Positions 26,253 through 33,275 of a stretch of 60,992 bases of DNA are shown in pieces. Numbering within the stretch: the stretch's first letter is position 1; each line of letters starts with the position of its first letter. A model generated the notes under the pieces. The model ran no database searches and had not been told where the DNA came from. It was given only the letters and a program-made list of their open reading frames with translations. The translations under genes were made by a program, and so were the position numbers. Origin of the DNA: Nioella sp. MMSF_3534 (lineage in GTDB: Bacteria; Pseudomonadota; Alphaproteobacteria; Rhodobacterales; Rhodobacteraceae); assembly GCF_030732985.1 (NCBI RefSeq), contig NZ_JASHJX010000024.1, positions 1 to 60,992 of the forward strand. The letters run 5' to 3'.

Positions 26253-26792
26253 TCAGCCCGCGGCCCCGCTTCTGGTGCGGGCCGCGGGCCCTTCATCCTG
26301 CGGGCGACGGTATTCCACCAGCTTTTCCCAGCTGTTCGGATCGAGCAACGCCCACGCCCCGGCATCGACCGTGTAGCCGTAAGTAACTGCGGTCTCGGAG
26401 GGCAGAAGGAACTTCACCCGGGCGCCATCGGTTTCCAGATGGCCCCGGTATTCGCGTGTCCAGAGCGTGCCGTTTGCGGAATCCAGAACCCAGATGCCGG
26501 TGGTGCGTTCGCCGTCGGACCAGCGTTGCAGGTAGGTCCCGTCCTCGCGGAACAGCCATTCGTCCCCGTGATCCCGGTCGTGCCACGCCCCGATGGGGGC
26601 ATCGCTGTCCCCGCCGATCCGGTCGAACCGGGTCCGGCCCCAGATCATCGCGGCGCCATCGGCGGCCACGGTCAGGGGCTGCGCGGGATCGGCAATGTGA
26701 TAATTGCCATCCTGATCGATTTCATAGGTCGTCTGCTCACCCGGAATGATCCAGATGCCGGGAAGTTCGGGGTCGATTGCCGCGTGGCTCAT
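26253..26792 (-). CDS. Hypothetical beta-rich protein
   Basis: A 179-aa protein without signal peptide, with a repeated pattern of short strands ending in an aromatic (GIWIIPGEQTTYEIDQDGNYHI; GAWHDRDHGDEWLFREDGTYLQRW; GIWVLDSANGTLW in outline). This resembles lipocalin-like beta-barrels that sense or hold ligands, but no family is assigned. It converges on the beta-helix gene with a 4-nt gap, and its last codons lie inside a strong hairpin. Confidence 0.6.
   Translation of the reverse strand: MSHAAIDPELPGIWIIPGEQTTYEIDQDGNYHIADPAQPLTVAADGAAMIWGRTRFDRIGGDSDAPIGAWHDRDHGDEWLFREDGTYLQRWSDGERTTGIWVLDSANGTLWTREYRGHLETDGARVKFLLPSETAVTYGYTVDAGAWALLDPNSWEKLVEYRRPQDEGPAARTRSGAAG
26256..26289. terminator. 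Strong hairpin at the convergent junction, inside coding sequence
   Basis: An 11-bp perfect stem (GCCCGCGGCCC 26256-26266 with GGGCCGCGGGC 26279-26289) with a 12-nt loop. It encodes the last residues of the minus-strand gene and lies 8 bp after the stop of the plus-strand gene, so it may end the latter's transcript. No T-tract follows. Confidence 0.45.
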
Positions 26793-26868
26793 TATCCTGG
26801 CCTTATGACGGTGCCGTTAACCAATATGATGCACCGTTTACCTTACCTTGGCAACAAAACCTGTCCTT

Positions 26869-27348
26869 TTAGACAAGTCTTAGGTCAGAAGGTGACAAAC
26901 AATAGGCTTTGCCGAACCCGCCATTGAGGTGGGCGGCGGTCACGCGAAGACGGAGCATCAGGAAATCACTGAAGTCGTAGTAGAGCGTCGCCTTGGGGTG
27001 TTGCGACAGGTAGAGCGGTTTGAGGTCGTTCTTGTCTGCGGGCTCGGCCCGGCATTGCAGCGTCAGGCGCGGATGGATCAGCGGATCGCCCCGCTGCCCC
27101 GGCTCGCCAACCAGCAGGGAACAGTTATTGTTGAGAAAAAGGGCCCGGCTATGCAGGGACAGTTCGGAAATCAGGGTCACCGGCGTGCCATCGCCATCGG
27201 TGCCGACGGAGACGCGGGTAACCATCGGGCTTTGCGTGTCGGGGCAGATCACCCCGAGCGAACCGAACCGCGCCCTACGCAGCAGGTCCTGACCGACGGC
27301 GCGCGCCTCGTCATCGGTTTCACGCAGCATCCGCTTGGGTTTCGACAT
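26869..27348 (-). CDS. HugZ-like pyridoxamine 5'-phosphate oxidase-family protein
   Basis: A 159-aa split-barrel protein: RRARFGSLGVIC, PMVTRVSVGTDGDGTPVTLISELSLHSRAL (the PNPOx FMN/heme-binding face), NCSLLVGEPG, then LYYDFSDFLMLRLRVTAAHLNGGFGKAY, which is the hallmark of HugZ-type heme-utilisation and related proteins. Heme oxygenase activity is known for HugZ of Helicobacter; activity here is not established. The start is the ATG reading MSKPKRM. Confidence 0.75.
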   Translation of the reverse strand: MSKPKRMLRETDDEARAVGQDLLRRARFGSLGVICPDTQSPMVTRVSVGTDGDGTPVTLISELSLHSRALFLNNNCSLLVGEPGQRGDPLIHPRLTLQCRAEPADKNDLKPLYLSQHPKATLYYDFSDFLMLRLRVTAAHLNGGFGKAYCLSPSDLRLV

Positions 27349-27412
27349 GTTGGGGGCCCCTCCTGCAAGGGGAATACCACCGGCGCGGTTCTGAATAAAC
27401 ATGGCCATAAGT

Positions 27413-28123
27413 TCAGAAGTGATGCCAGAATCCCAGTTCCAAGCCGAGCTGTAAATCCTCCCCCTGAATTGCTCTAATCCCAAGCTCTACAGATGTTCCG
27501 CCACGGATCTGGTAGACGAAGGAGGGGTTCAGCGCATAGGTGACGTCAAGCCCGGCCCATTCCTCGGCCACCAGCTGAAGCATGAAGCGGGAGCGTTCCG
27601 AGAGAGTCAGGCCGAAGGTGGCCTCGACCTTCCAGCGATCCTCCTGCCGGATCAAGTCACGGACCGCATGGGCGTCCAGCGCAATCCATCCCCCCTGAAG
27701 ATCCATCGGCATCCAGTCGGGCGGTGTGATCCCGTAGCCGTATCCGAGGGACAACCCAAGCCGGGCAAACGTGCTGTTGTCCTGACCATCAGCGCTGCGC
27801 TGACCGGCGCCAAAGTCCAGGGCGACCTGAAGCCGGGCGTCTGGTTGGGTCAGCGTGTAGCGCAAAAGGCCCATGGACTCGCGGGAATGCTGCCCGCGTC
27901 CGATCTCGGCACTGAATGTCAATCGGCGGCCGAGGCCGTATTCAAGATAGGCGGAATCATGGCGGCTCATCGCATCGACGCCGTCCGCCAATGCCTCGAT
28001 GCTGGAATGGAGGTTGCTGGAAAAGGACAGGAAGACCTCGCCGCGTGGTCGGGCCCATGCCCCTGCCTGTACCGCAGACGTAAGGCACGAGAAGAGCAGG
28101 GTTAGGATGACCACGGGGCGCAT
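27413..28123 (-). CDS. Outer-membrane beta-barrel protein
   Basis: A 236-aa protein with a signal peptide (cleavage after QAG/AWA near residue 20) and alternating amphipathic strands ending in aromatic residues, finishing LELGFWHHF with a C-terminal Phe, the classical sign of an outer-membrane barrel. Function unknown. A near-consensus CtrA site lies 24-38 bp upstream of the start. Confidence 0.7.
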   Translation of the reverse strand: MRPVVILTLLFSCLTSAVQAGAWARPRGEVFLSFSSNLHSSIEALADGVDAMSRHDSAYLEYGLGRRLTFSAEIGRGQHSRESMGLLRYTLTQPDARLQVALDFGAGQRSADGQDNSTFARLGLSLGYGYGITPPDWMPMDLQGGWIALDAHAVRDLIRQEDRWKVEATFGLTLSERSRFMLQLVAEEWAGLDVTYALNPSFVYQIRGGTSVELGIRAIQGEDLQLGLELGFWHHF

Positions 28124-28146
28124 AAGAGAAGCCTCGCGCAATCTGG

Positions 28147-28161
28147 TTAATGTATCCCTAA
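28147..28161. promoter_or_regulatory. CtrA-like site, one mismatch
   Basis: TTAA-N7-CTAA at 28147-28161; on the minus strand it reads TTAG-N7-TTAACC, one base off the CtrA consensus. It lies just before the outer-membrane protein gene on the minus strand and 110 bp before trmL on the plus strand. Confidence 0.35.
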
Positions 28162-28271
28162 CGCGCCCCAATCGGGTTCTCTGCGCTATGCGGTCAAAGG
28201 ATGAGGGCCATGGCCAAACCGGCAGGGTTTCGGATAGTGACGGGCGCGGCACATGAAGGCGGGACAAACCG

Positions 28272-28745
28272 GTGACAGACAATCGCATGAAACTGGTGCT
28301 GGTGACGCCTGAGATCCCCGGCAATACCGGCACCATCGGGCGCACCTGCGTGGCGCTGGATCTGGAGCTGATCCTGATCCGGCCTTACGGGTTTTCCATC
28401 GACGACAAGGCTGTGCGCCGCGCCGGGCTGGATTACTGGAAACATGTGAGGCTGAGCGAATATGACAGCTGGCAGGCGTTCATGGATGACCGCGCCCCGC
28501 CGCGCGAAAAGCTGTTCTTCTTCGAGGAGCACGGCGCTGGCAGCGTTTACGAGCCGGACTATCCCGACGACGCCTATCTGATCTTCGGGCGCGAAACCAA
28601 GGGGCTGCAACCGGAGATCCTGCAAGGCATGGAGGATCGCATTTTCCACCTGCCGATGCGCAGCCCGCATATCCGGTCACTCAACCTCGCCAATGCGGCG
28701 ACAGCGGTGGTCTATCAGGCGTTGCGCGGGCAATTCACCCGTTAA
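28272..28745 (+). CDS. trmL: tRNA (cytidine(34)-2'-O)-methyltransferase
   Basis: A 157-aa SPOUT (trefoil-knot) methyltransferase that modifies the wobble base of certain leucine tRNAs. Motifs: LVTPEIPGNTGTIGRTCVAL (motif 1), YLIFGRETKGLQPEIL (motif 2) and LPMRSPHIRSLNLANAATAVVYQAL (motif 3, SAM loop). The start is GTG at 28272 with AAGGCGG about 9 nt upstream; ATG at 28287 is the alternative. Confidence 0.92.
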   Translation: MTDNRMKLVLVTPEIPGNTGTIGRTCVALDLELILIRPYGFSIDDKAVRRAGLDYWKHVRLSEYDSWQAFMDDRAPPREKLFFFEEHGAGSVYEPDYPDDAYLIFGRETKGLQPEILQGMEDRIFHLPMRSPHIRSLNLANAATAVVYQALRGQFTR

Positions 28746-28756
28746 GAAACGATTAA
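28742..28756. promoter_or_regulatory. CtrA box TTAA-N7-TTAA
   Basis: TTAAGAAACGATTAA followed by CCC is an exact TTAA-N7-TTAA match. It overlaps the trmL stop codon and lies 134 bp upstream of the start of the single-TM, Flp-pilin-like gene. Confidence 0.55.
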
Positions 28757-28889
28757 CCCCTGTGGCGGGCTGCCCTGAAGCAGCCAGACCTTTCCCCGAA
28801 ACAGCCGCAAAGAACCACAATCCGATCAAGGCCTTGCCCCATCGCTGCGCCACGCTGGGCGGGTAGTGACCTAGAACGGGTATGAGTAA

Positions 28890-29333
28890 ATGGTTTCGAA
28901 GCGTTCCGACGGGTTCGCTGCGCGCGAAAGCGGGGCAGCAACCTTTGATTGGGTGATTCTGGCTGTGGGCGTGTTTGGCCTCGGGCTGGCGGTCTACTCG
29001 GTCTTCACCGCCGATCTGGATGAGCGGCCACCGGCCCCGCAAACGGCAATCGAGCGATCCGCGCCCGAGACCGCGCCGCTCTATCCCTATTTCGACGAGG
29101 TCTGGCGGCGGGATCAGGCCGCCTACTACGCCGAAGCGGGGGATGACGTGCTGCTGGCGGCCTATGCGGCGCAGTATGCCGTGGCCCTTGGCGAGGTGAA
29201 TGCGCGGATCGGGGCTGATTTCCTGATGATCGTCGAAGAAGAGATGTCGCGGCGTGGCCTTCCCGTGCCCGATGGCAACCTGCGTGCCGCCGAGATCCGG
29301 GCCCGGTTCATGGACGCGGCGTCCCCGCCATGA
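28890..29333 (+). CDS. Single-pass membrane protein with Flp/Tad-like N-terminal motif
   Basis: A 147-aa protein. Residues 13-39 read ESGAATFDWVILAVGVFGLG and on to a hydrophobic helix, very like the E-S-G-A-x-T-x-D-W-V start of Rhodobacteraceae Flp-type pilins. However, this is followed by a soluble helical domain of about 100 residues (EVWRRDQAAYYAEAGDDVLL), unlike a short pilin. Possibly a pseudopilin or membrane-anchored protein derived from that motif. It has a CtrA box upstream. Function unknown. Confidence 0.55.
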   Translation: MVSKRSDGFAARESGAATFDWVILAVGVFGLGLAVYSVFTADLDERPPAPQTAIERSAPETAPLYPYFDEVWRRDQAAYYAEAGDDVLLAAYAAQYAVALGEVNARIGADFLMIVEEEMSRRGLPVPDGNLRAAEIRARFMDAASPP

Positions 29334-29388
29334 AAACAGCGTGATTCCTTCATGACCGCGCCCAACCGTGCGGTTAGGAAGGTCTGGA

Positions 29389-29445
29389 CTACCCTGGGGG
29401 GTAGCTCTGCCCCGGGGGTCGTGTCGCAAGGCGCGGCCCCTTTTT
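29389..29445 (+). terminator. Candidate terminator region
   Basis: The stem CTACCC-TGGG-GGGTAG at 29389-29404 is followed by a GC-rich stretch ending in GGCCCCTTTTT at 29436-29445. The second hairpin pairs imperfectly. It may end the upstream transcript or mark a small RNA. Confidence 0.35.
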
Positions 29446-29464
29446 CCTGCCCATGGCCCGGTGA

Positions 29465-29478
29465 TTGACCCCGATCAA
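29465..29478. promoter_or_regulatory. FNR/FnrL-type box TTGAC-CCCG-ATCAA
   Basis: One base from the perfect palindrome TTGAT-N4-ATCAA, in the accepted TTGAC form. It lies 55 bp before the start of the ABM-domain gene, a suitable distance for an activator. Confidence 0.55.
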
Positions 29479-29532
29479 GGCCTAGGCGCGGAAAGGCGCG
29501 CTTGTTAGGCTGGTGTCACAGGAGGATCTCCC

Positions 29533-29853
29533 ATGCCGACCATCACCAAGGGCGCCGCCCTACAGACCGTCATCACCACCTTCGAGACCACGCCGGGCAC
29601 CTGCCAGGATCTGCTGGATGCGCTGACCTCGGCCTATTCGGAGTTCATCTCTCACCAGCCCGGTTTCATCGCGGCGGGGCTGCATGTGAATGACGCGCAG
29701 ACGCGCGTGGCCAACTATTCCCAGTGGACGCGGCGAGAGGATTTTCAGGCGATGCTGCGCAGCGACGAGATGCGCAAGAGGAACCGCGCCATCAACGAGC
29801 TGTGCAAAAGCTTCGAGCCGGTGATGTATGACGTGGCGGAGAGCTTCAATTGA
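29533..29853 (+). CDS. Antibiotic-biosynthesis-monooxygenase (ABM)-domain protein
   Basis: A 106-aa ferredoxin-like ABM fold protein: TVITTFETTPGTCQDLLDALTSAYSEFISHQPGFIAAGLHVN in outline, then VANYSQWTRREDFQAMLRS. Such proteins include heme-degrading and quinol monooxygenases, but the function here cannot be fixed. AGGAGG precedes the ATG and an FNR-type box lies upstream. Its stop overlaps the TTG start of the next gene. Confidence 0.78.
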   Translation: MPTITKGAALQTVITTFETTPGTCQDLLDALTSAYSEFISHQPGFIAAGLHVNDAQTRVANYSQWTRREDFQAMLRSDEMRKRNRAINELCKSFEPVMYDVAESFN

Positions 29854-30125
29854 GCGAGGACGACGACGCGCTCAGCACCGAATTGCGGCAGTTGCGCGAA
29901 GAAGTGGCGGTGATCAACCGGCACCGGTTGTTCACCTCGCAGAGCACGGTGGGGCGGATGCTGGCGCTGAGTTTCGGACGCGGGCTGGCCTTCGGGCTTG
30001 GGTCGGTCATCGGGGCATCGTTTCTGGTGTCGGCGGTGGTCTATTCGCTGAGCCAGGTGGATTTCATCCCGGTGATCGGCGAATGGGCGGCCCGGATCGC
30101 CGATGAGATCACCGCCGGACGCTGA
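29850..30125 (+). CDS. DUF5665 membrane protein
   Basis: A 91-aa protein: N-terminal helix (TELRQLREEVAVINRHRLFT), then SFGRGLAFGLGSVIGASFLVSAVVYSLSQVDFIPVIGEWAARI, a single membrane span with the DUF5665 pattern. Function unknown. It starts at TTG, overlapping the ABM gene's stop by 4 nt (TTGA). Confidence 0.7.
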   Translation: MSEDDDALSTELRQLREEVAVINRHRLFTSQSTVGRMLALSFGRGLAFGLGSVIGASFLVSAVVYSLSQVDFIPVIGEWAARIADEITAGR

Positions 30126-30166
30126 GCCGGGGCTTGCGCCCGGGCGGGTGCGCGCGTAGCCTCATA

Positions 30167-30186
30167 TTCAAATCATTGCATTTGAA
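30167..30186. promoter_or_regulatory. Palindromic site before the rhodanese gene
   Basis: TTCAAAT (30167-30173), CATTGC centre, ATTTGAA (30180-30186): 7-bp perfect arms just 14 bp before the ATG. AT-rich palindromes of this kind precede sulfide-detoxification genes under ArsR-family persulfide sensors (SqrR/BigR) in alphaproteobacteria. The exact published spacing is not met. Confidence 0.45.
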
Positions 30187-30199
30187 ATGGAGATCGCCC

Positions 30200-30793
30200 A
30201 TGCGCCCCGGTTTGCTTCCCGCCCTGATCATCGGATTGACCCTTTCCGCCCCGGTACTGGCACAGGATGCCGTGGGGATCACCCCGGATGTGATGTCCGT
30301 CACGGTGGAAACCGCATCCGGCCCGCGCGAGATATCCCGTATTCAGGACACGGATCACGTGATCGAGGATGAGTGGGGCCGCACCTCTCGCCCCTGTCCG
30401 AATTTCTGCATCCAGCCGATGATTCCGGCGCCCGGCGTCAGCCCGATTGGCGAACTGGAGCTGCTGGAGGCATTGCAGAACCCCGGCATGACCGTGGTCG
30501 ACAGCCGCACGCCGGATTGGTTCCAGGCGGGCACCATCCCCGGCGCGGTCAACATGCCCTACACTGAGATGGTGGATCGGCTTGGGGAACTGGGCTGCGA
30601 AATCGACTTCGATGGCTGGGATTGCGAGGGTGCGCGCGACGTGGCGCTGTTTTGTAACGGGCCGTGGTGCGGGCAGTCGCCGACCGCCATCCGCCGCATG
30701 ATCGAGGCAGGCTACCCGGCCGAGCGCATCCACTATTACCGCCCCGGCATGCAGGGCTGGCGGATGTTGGGGCTGACGGTCGCGGGTGGCTGA
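30200..30793 (+). CDS. Periplasmic rhodanese-domain protein
   Basis: A 197-aa protein with a Sec signal peptide (cleavage near LAQ, residue 22), an insert with a CPNFC pair near residues 70-74, and a rhodanese domain: TVVDSRTPDWFQAGTIPGAVNMPY, then the active loop CNGPWCGQSPTA, with the first Cys as the persulfide carrier. Likely moves sulfane sulfur in the periplasm. An operator-like palindrome overlaps its leader. Confidence 0.8.
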   Translation: MRPGLLPALIIGLTLSAPVLAQDAVGITPDVMSVTVETASGPREISRIQDTDHVIEDEWGRTSRPCPNFCIQPMIPAPGVSPIGELELLEALQNPGMTVVDSRTPDWFQAGTIPGAVNMPYTEMVDRLGELGCEIDFDGWDCEGARDVALFCNGPWCGQSPTAIRRMIEAGYPAERIHYYRPGMQGWRMLGLTVAGG

Positions 30794-30885
30794 ATCCGAC
30801 GGAAATCGTCAGGATGCCCGTTGTTTCGGGCGGGTTTGTTCCTATCTGAAAGGGGACATCAACCCGCCGGAGGAGACCCGCGCCC

Positions 30886-31191
30886 ATGCAATGCCCGATT
30901 GACGGAACCGCCCTTGTGATCACCGAACGCAGCGGGGTCGAGATCGACTATTGCCCCACATGCCGGGGGGTCTGGCTGGATCGGGGCGAGTTGGACAAGA
31001 TCATCGAGCGCAGCGCGCTGGTCGACAACCGTGAAGGCCATTGGCGTGAGGCCCCGGCGCGTGGCAGCCGCAGCGACCGCGACCGCGACCGCGACCGCGA
31101 CCGCGACCGCGACCGCGACCGCGACAGTGGCGATCGGCGCAAGAAGAAGGACGGCATCGGGTCGTTCCTGGGCGATATCTTCGACTTCTGA
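30886..31191 (+). CDS. TFIIB-type zinc-ribbon protein with (Asp-Arg)n tract
   Basis: A 101-aa protein: CPIDGTAL and CPTCRGVWLDRGELDKIIER (zf-TFIIB ribbon, CxxD...CxxC with the WLDRGEL signature), then a repetitive Asp-Arg stretch (residues 64-80) coded by a hexanucleotide repeat, and a conserved end KKDGIGSFLGDIFDF seen in this family. Role unknown; a zinc-dependent small binding protein. AGGAGA precedes the ATG and a good terminator follows. Confidence 0.82.
   Translation: MQCPIDGTALVITERSGVEIDYCPTCRGVWLDRGELDKIIERSALVDNREGHWREAPARGSRSDRDRDRDRDRDRDRDRDSGDRRKKKDGIGSFLGDIFDF
31075..31125. repeat. Hexanucleotide microsatellite (GACCGC)x8.5
   Basis: Perfect tandem array of 51 bp within the zinc-ribbon gene, coding for alternating Asp-Arg. 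Length change by whole units keeps the frame. Confidence 0.9.
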
Positions 31192-31197
31192 TGAAAC

Positions 31198-31220
31198 GGG
31201 CGGCAGACAGCCGCCCTTTT
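31198..31220 (+). terminator. Rho-independent terminator
   Basis: GGGCGGC (31198-31204), AGACA loop, GCCGCCC (31210-31216), then TTTTCTTT. It lies 6 bp after the zinc-ribbon stop. Confidence 0.85.
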
Positions 31221-31257
31221 CTTTGCCACACTTCCGGCAAACCACACGGGAGGTGAC

Positions 31258-32073
31258 ATGACCGATCTGCCTATCGTCGGCGCGCAGCTGAGCGTGCTCG
31301 ACCTCGACAAACACCGCGATTGGCTGTTCGAGAAGAACCGAGACCTGGAACTGCCGGAGTTCTGCCTCGCCGATATTCTGGCCAACGCGCAGCCATTCAT
31401 CGACATGGCCAAGGCCAAGCTGGATGGCTGGACCGGGCGGCTTGGTATTCACGGGCCGTTTGCCGGATTCGAGCTGGACGTGAAGGACCGCGATATCCGC
31501 GCCGTGGTGCAAAAGCGGCTGGATCAGGCGCTGGATGTCTGCGCGGCGCTGGATGCCCGGCAGATGGTCATTCACTCGCCCTATGACGGGTGGGATGCCT
31601 GCAATGTGGACAACGGGCCGAAGGATCGGGAACGCCGGGTCGCCGCCGTGCTGGACACGCTGAAACCGTCCATTGCACGGGCCGAGGATCTGGGCGTCGA
31701 GATGGTGATGGAGAACATCAAGGACACCGACCCGCGCGACCGGGCGGCGGTGATCGCGGCGGCGGACACGCCCGCGCTGCGCCTCTCGGTCGATACCGGA
31801 CACGCCCACTGGGCGCATTGGGTTTGCGGTGCGCCACCGGCGGATCGGTATATTTCGGCGGCGGGGGACCACCTCGGCCATGTCCATTTGCAGGATACCG
31901 ACGGCTATGCCGACCGCCACTGGCCCATCGGGCGTGGCAATATCGTGTGGGAGGCGGTGTTTCAGGCGCTGCGCAACATCAAATCCGCGCCACATCTGAT
32001 CGTCGAGATCAACGATTTCGACCGGGTGGAGGAAAGCGTCGCGCATCTGGAGACGCTCGGGCTGGCGCAATAG
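31258..32073 (+). CDS. Xylose-isomerase-like TIM-barrel (sugar phosphate isomerase/epimerase)
   Basis: A 271-aa AP_endonuc_2-type TIM barrel: LGIHGPFAGFELDVKD, QMVIHSPYD, GVEMVMENIKDTDP (metal Glu), LRLSVDTGHAHWA (Asp/His), HVHLQDTDGYADRHWPIGRG and LIVEINDFD (last metal Glu). The metal ligands are complete, so it should be an active isomerase/epimerase; the sugar is unknown. The ATG is preceded by GGGAGG. Confidence 0.82.
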   Translation: MTDLPIVGAQLSVLDLDKHRDWLFEKNRDLELPEFCLADILANAQPFIDMAKAKLDGWTGRLGIHGPFAGFELDVKDRDIRAVVQKRLDQALDVCAALDARQMVIHSPYDGWDACNVDNGPKDRERRVAAVLDTLKPSIARAEDLGVEMVMENIKDTDPRDRAAVIAAADTPALRLSVDTGHAHWAHWVCGAPPADRYISAAGDHLGHVHLQDTDGYADRHWPIGRGNIVWEAVFQALRNIKSAPHLIVEINDFDRVEESVAHLETLGLAQ

Positions 32074-32115
32074 GCGGCATGGTCCGCGCCCCGACCGGTG
32101 CGCGGGCCCAAGGAC

Positions 32116-32502
32116 TTACTCGAAACTCACCAGCAGGATCTCGATATCGCCGGGATCGGCATTCGGGCACATCTGGCGACCGTTATTGGTGATCGCGACG
32201 GATTCCGAGCGACCTCCAGAGAGCATCGCAGTCGCATCGGTCGCGGTTTCATTGCCGCGCAGGGTGACGCAGACGCGCGCGGCGTTGCCATCTAGGATCA
32301 CGGCCCAGGTGGACCGGTCCGGCCCGACCCGTGCAAGGCGGCGGTTGTCAGTGCTGATCGTGCCACCGCTGGCATTGAGCTGAGTGATTGCGATTCGCAG
32401 GTTTCGCGGATGGCTCGGGTTGGAAAATGTGGCGATGAACTGGTCTGCCAGCGCGGCGGGGGCCGACAGAAGAAGGGCAAGGGCGGCAAGTTTGATGCGC
32501 AT
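32116..32502 (-). CDS. Secreted hypothetical protein
   Basis: A 128-aa protein with a signal peptide (residues 1-19, ALADQ) and a small mature domain with two cysteines (ARVCVTL and RQMCPNAD) that may form a disulfide. No family recognised. It converges on the TIM-barrel gene; between them lies a 9-bp stem-loop with one G-U pair (32081-32089 with 32100-32108). First of four minus-strand small envelope genes. Confidence 0.65.
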   Translation of the reverse strand: MRIKLAALALLLSAPAALADQFIATFSNPSHPRNLRIAITQLNASGGTISTDNRRLARVGPDRSTWAVILDGNAARVCVTLRGNETATDATAMLSGGRSESVAITNNGRQMCPNADPGDIEILLVSFE

Positions 32503-32623
32503 GATAACCTCGTCAATTAACTCGTGTGCAGGCCCGGCGGCAGGTCCGGGCCCGATGGAATCGACCGGCATGGGGCCGAGTCGTTACAGAAATACTAACG
32601 CAAGCTCCTTATATTTGTGACTG

Positions 32624-32935
32624 TCAATTCAGATAGACCGATAGGGCCGCCATACCGGCCAGCGGGGTCAGGGCCATAGCCATGCCCAGATGCTGGTGGG
32701 CGCGGGAATGCGCAAGCGCAAGTGCGGGCACAAGCAGAGCCGACAGCGCCAAGCCAGCCACCAGGGCCATCCAAAGCGGCAAAGGCTGTCCGGCCATCAC
32801 GATGGCGAAGCGATGCGAGACCAGAACCGCCACGGCCAGCAAAACAGCCTGCAGGGCAGAGAGCGCATAGATGATCCGGCGCATCATCTGGCCGTAGCAG
32901 GGCAGGGGGGCGGGGGGATTGGCTTGCATGGTCAT
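32624..32935 (-). CDS. Small three-helix membrane protein
   Basis: A 103-aa protein with three hydrophobic segments (about residues 19-43, 51-73 and 82-101) and no recognised motif. The ATG at 32935 lies 7 nt after the stop of the upstream secreted-protein gene, so they are likely co-transcribed; a second in-frame ATG two codons later is possible. Function unknown. Confidence 0.6.
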   Translation of the reverse strand: MTMQANPPAPLPCYGQMMRRIIYALSALQAVLLAVAVLVSHRFAIVMAGQPLPLWMALVAGLALSALLVPALALAHSRAHQHLGMAMALTPLAGMAALSVYLN

Positions 32936-32942
32936 GGCTCGG

Positions 32943-33212
32943 TCAGTCCGTCAGGGTGCAGAGGATGATTTCACGGGTGTCGCAGCTGGTATCGAGGCAG
33001 GTGATGCTGTCCACGGTCAGCGGATCGGCAGGATACTGGCCCGCGCGAAACACGGCGCTGTGACAGGCGGGGGTGTCCTGGGCCAGCGCGGCGGGCAGGT
33101 GGAGGCTTGCGGGGGCGGGGGCATCCAGAACCGGGCCGTCGGTATGGGCGATGGCGGGGCCGGTCAGGCCCAGATTGAGGGCGGTGCAGAAAAGGCTGGC
33201 GATCCGGCGCAT
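32943..33212 (-). CDS. Small secreted cysteine-containing protein
   Basis: An 89-aa protein with an N-terminal signal peptide (cleavage near AIA/H, residue 23) and a mature part with four cysteines (PACHS, ITCLDTSCDT, ILCTL) suggesting two disulfides. No known family. The ATG at 33212 begins the signal peptide (MRRIASLF). Confidence 0.6.
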   Translation of the reverse strand: MRRIASLFCTALNLGLTGPAIAHTDGPVLDAPAPASLHLPAALAQDTPACHSAVFRAGQYPADPLTVDSITCLDTSCDTREIILCTLTD

Positions 33213-33275
33213 GGTTGGCTTCCCTTGGTTCCTGACCATGGGTCGCGGCACCGGGCGCGGCGGTTCAATTTTCGT

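Noticed and set aside
23471-26365. 964-codon open frame on the minus strand opposite the beta-helix gene
   Set aside because: It is the antisense shadow of a GC-rich gene: composition is dominated by His, Arg, Gly and Asp, no domain is visible, and the plus-strand frame has clear family motifs.
26817-26823. TTAACC half-site upstream of the gene at 26792 as a CtrA box
   Set aside because: No second TTAA at 7-nt spacing; a single half-site is too weak.
31075-31125. CRISPR-like array
   Set aside because: The unit is only 6 nt with no spacers, inside a coding frame; it is a microsatellite.
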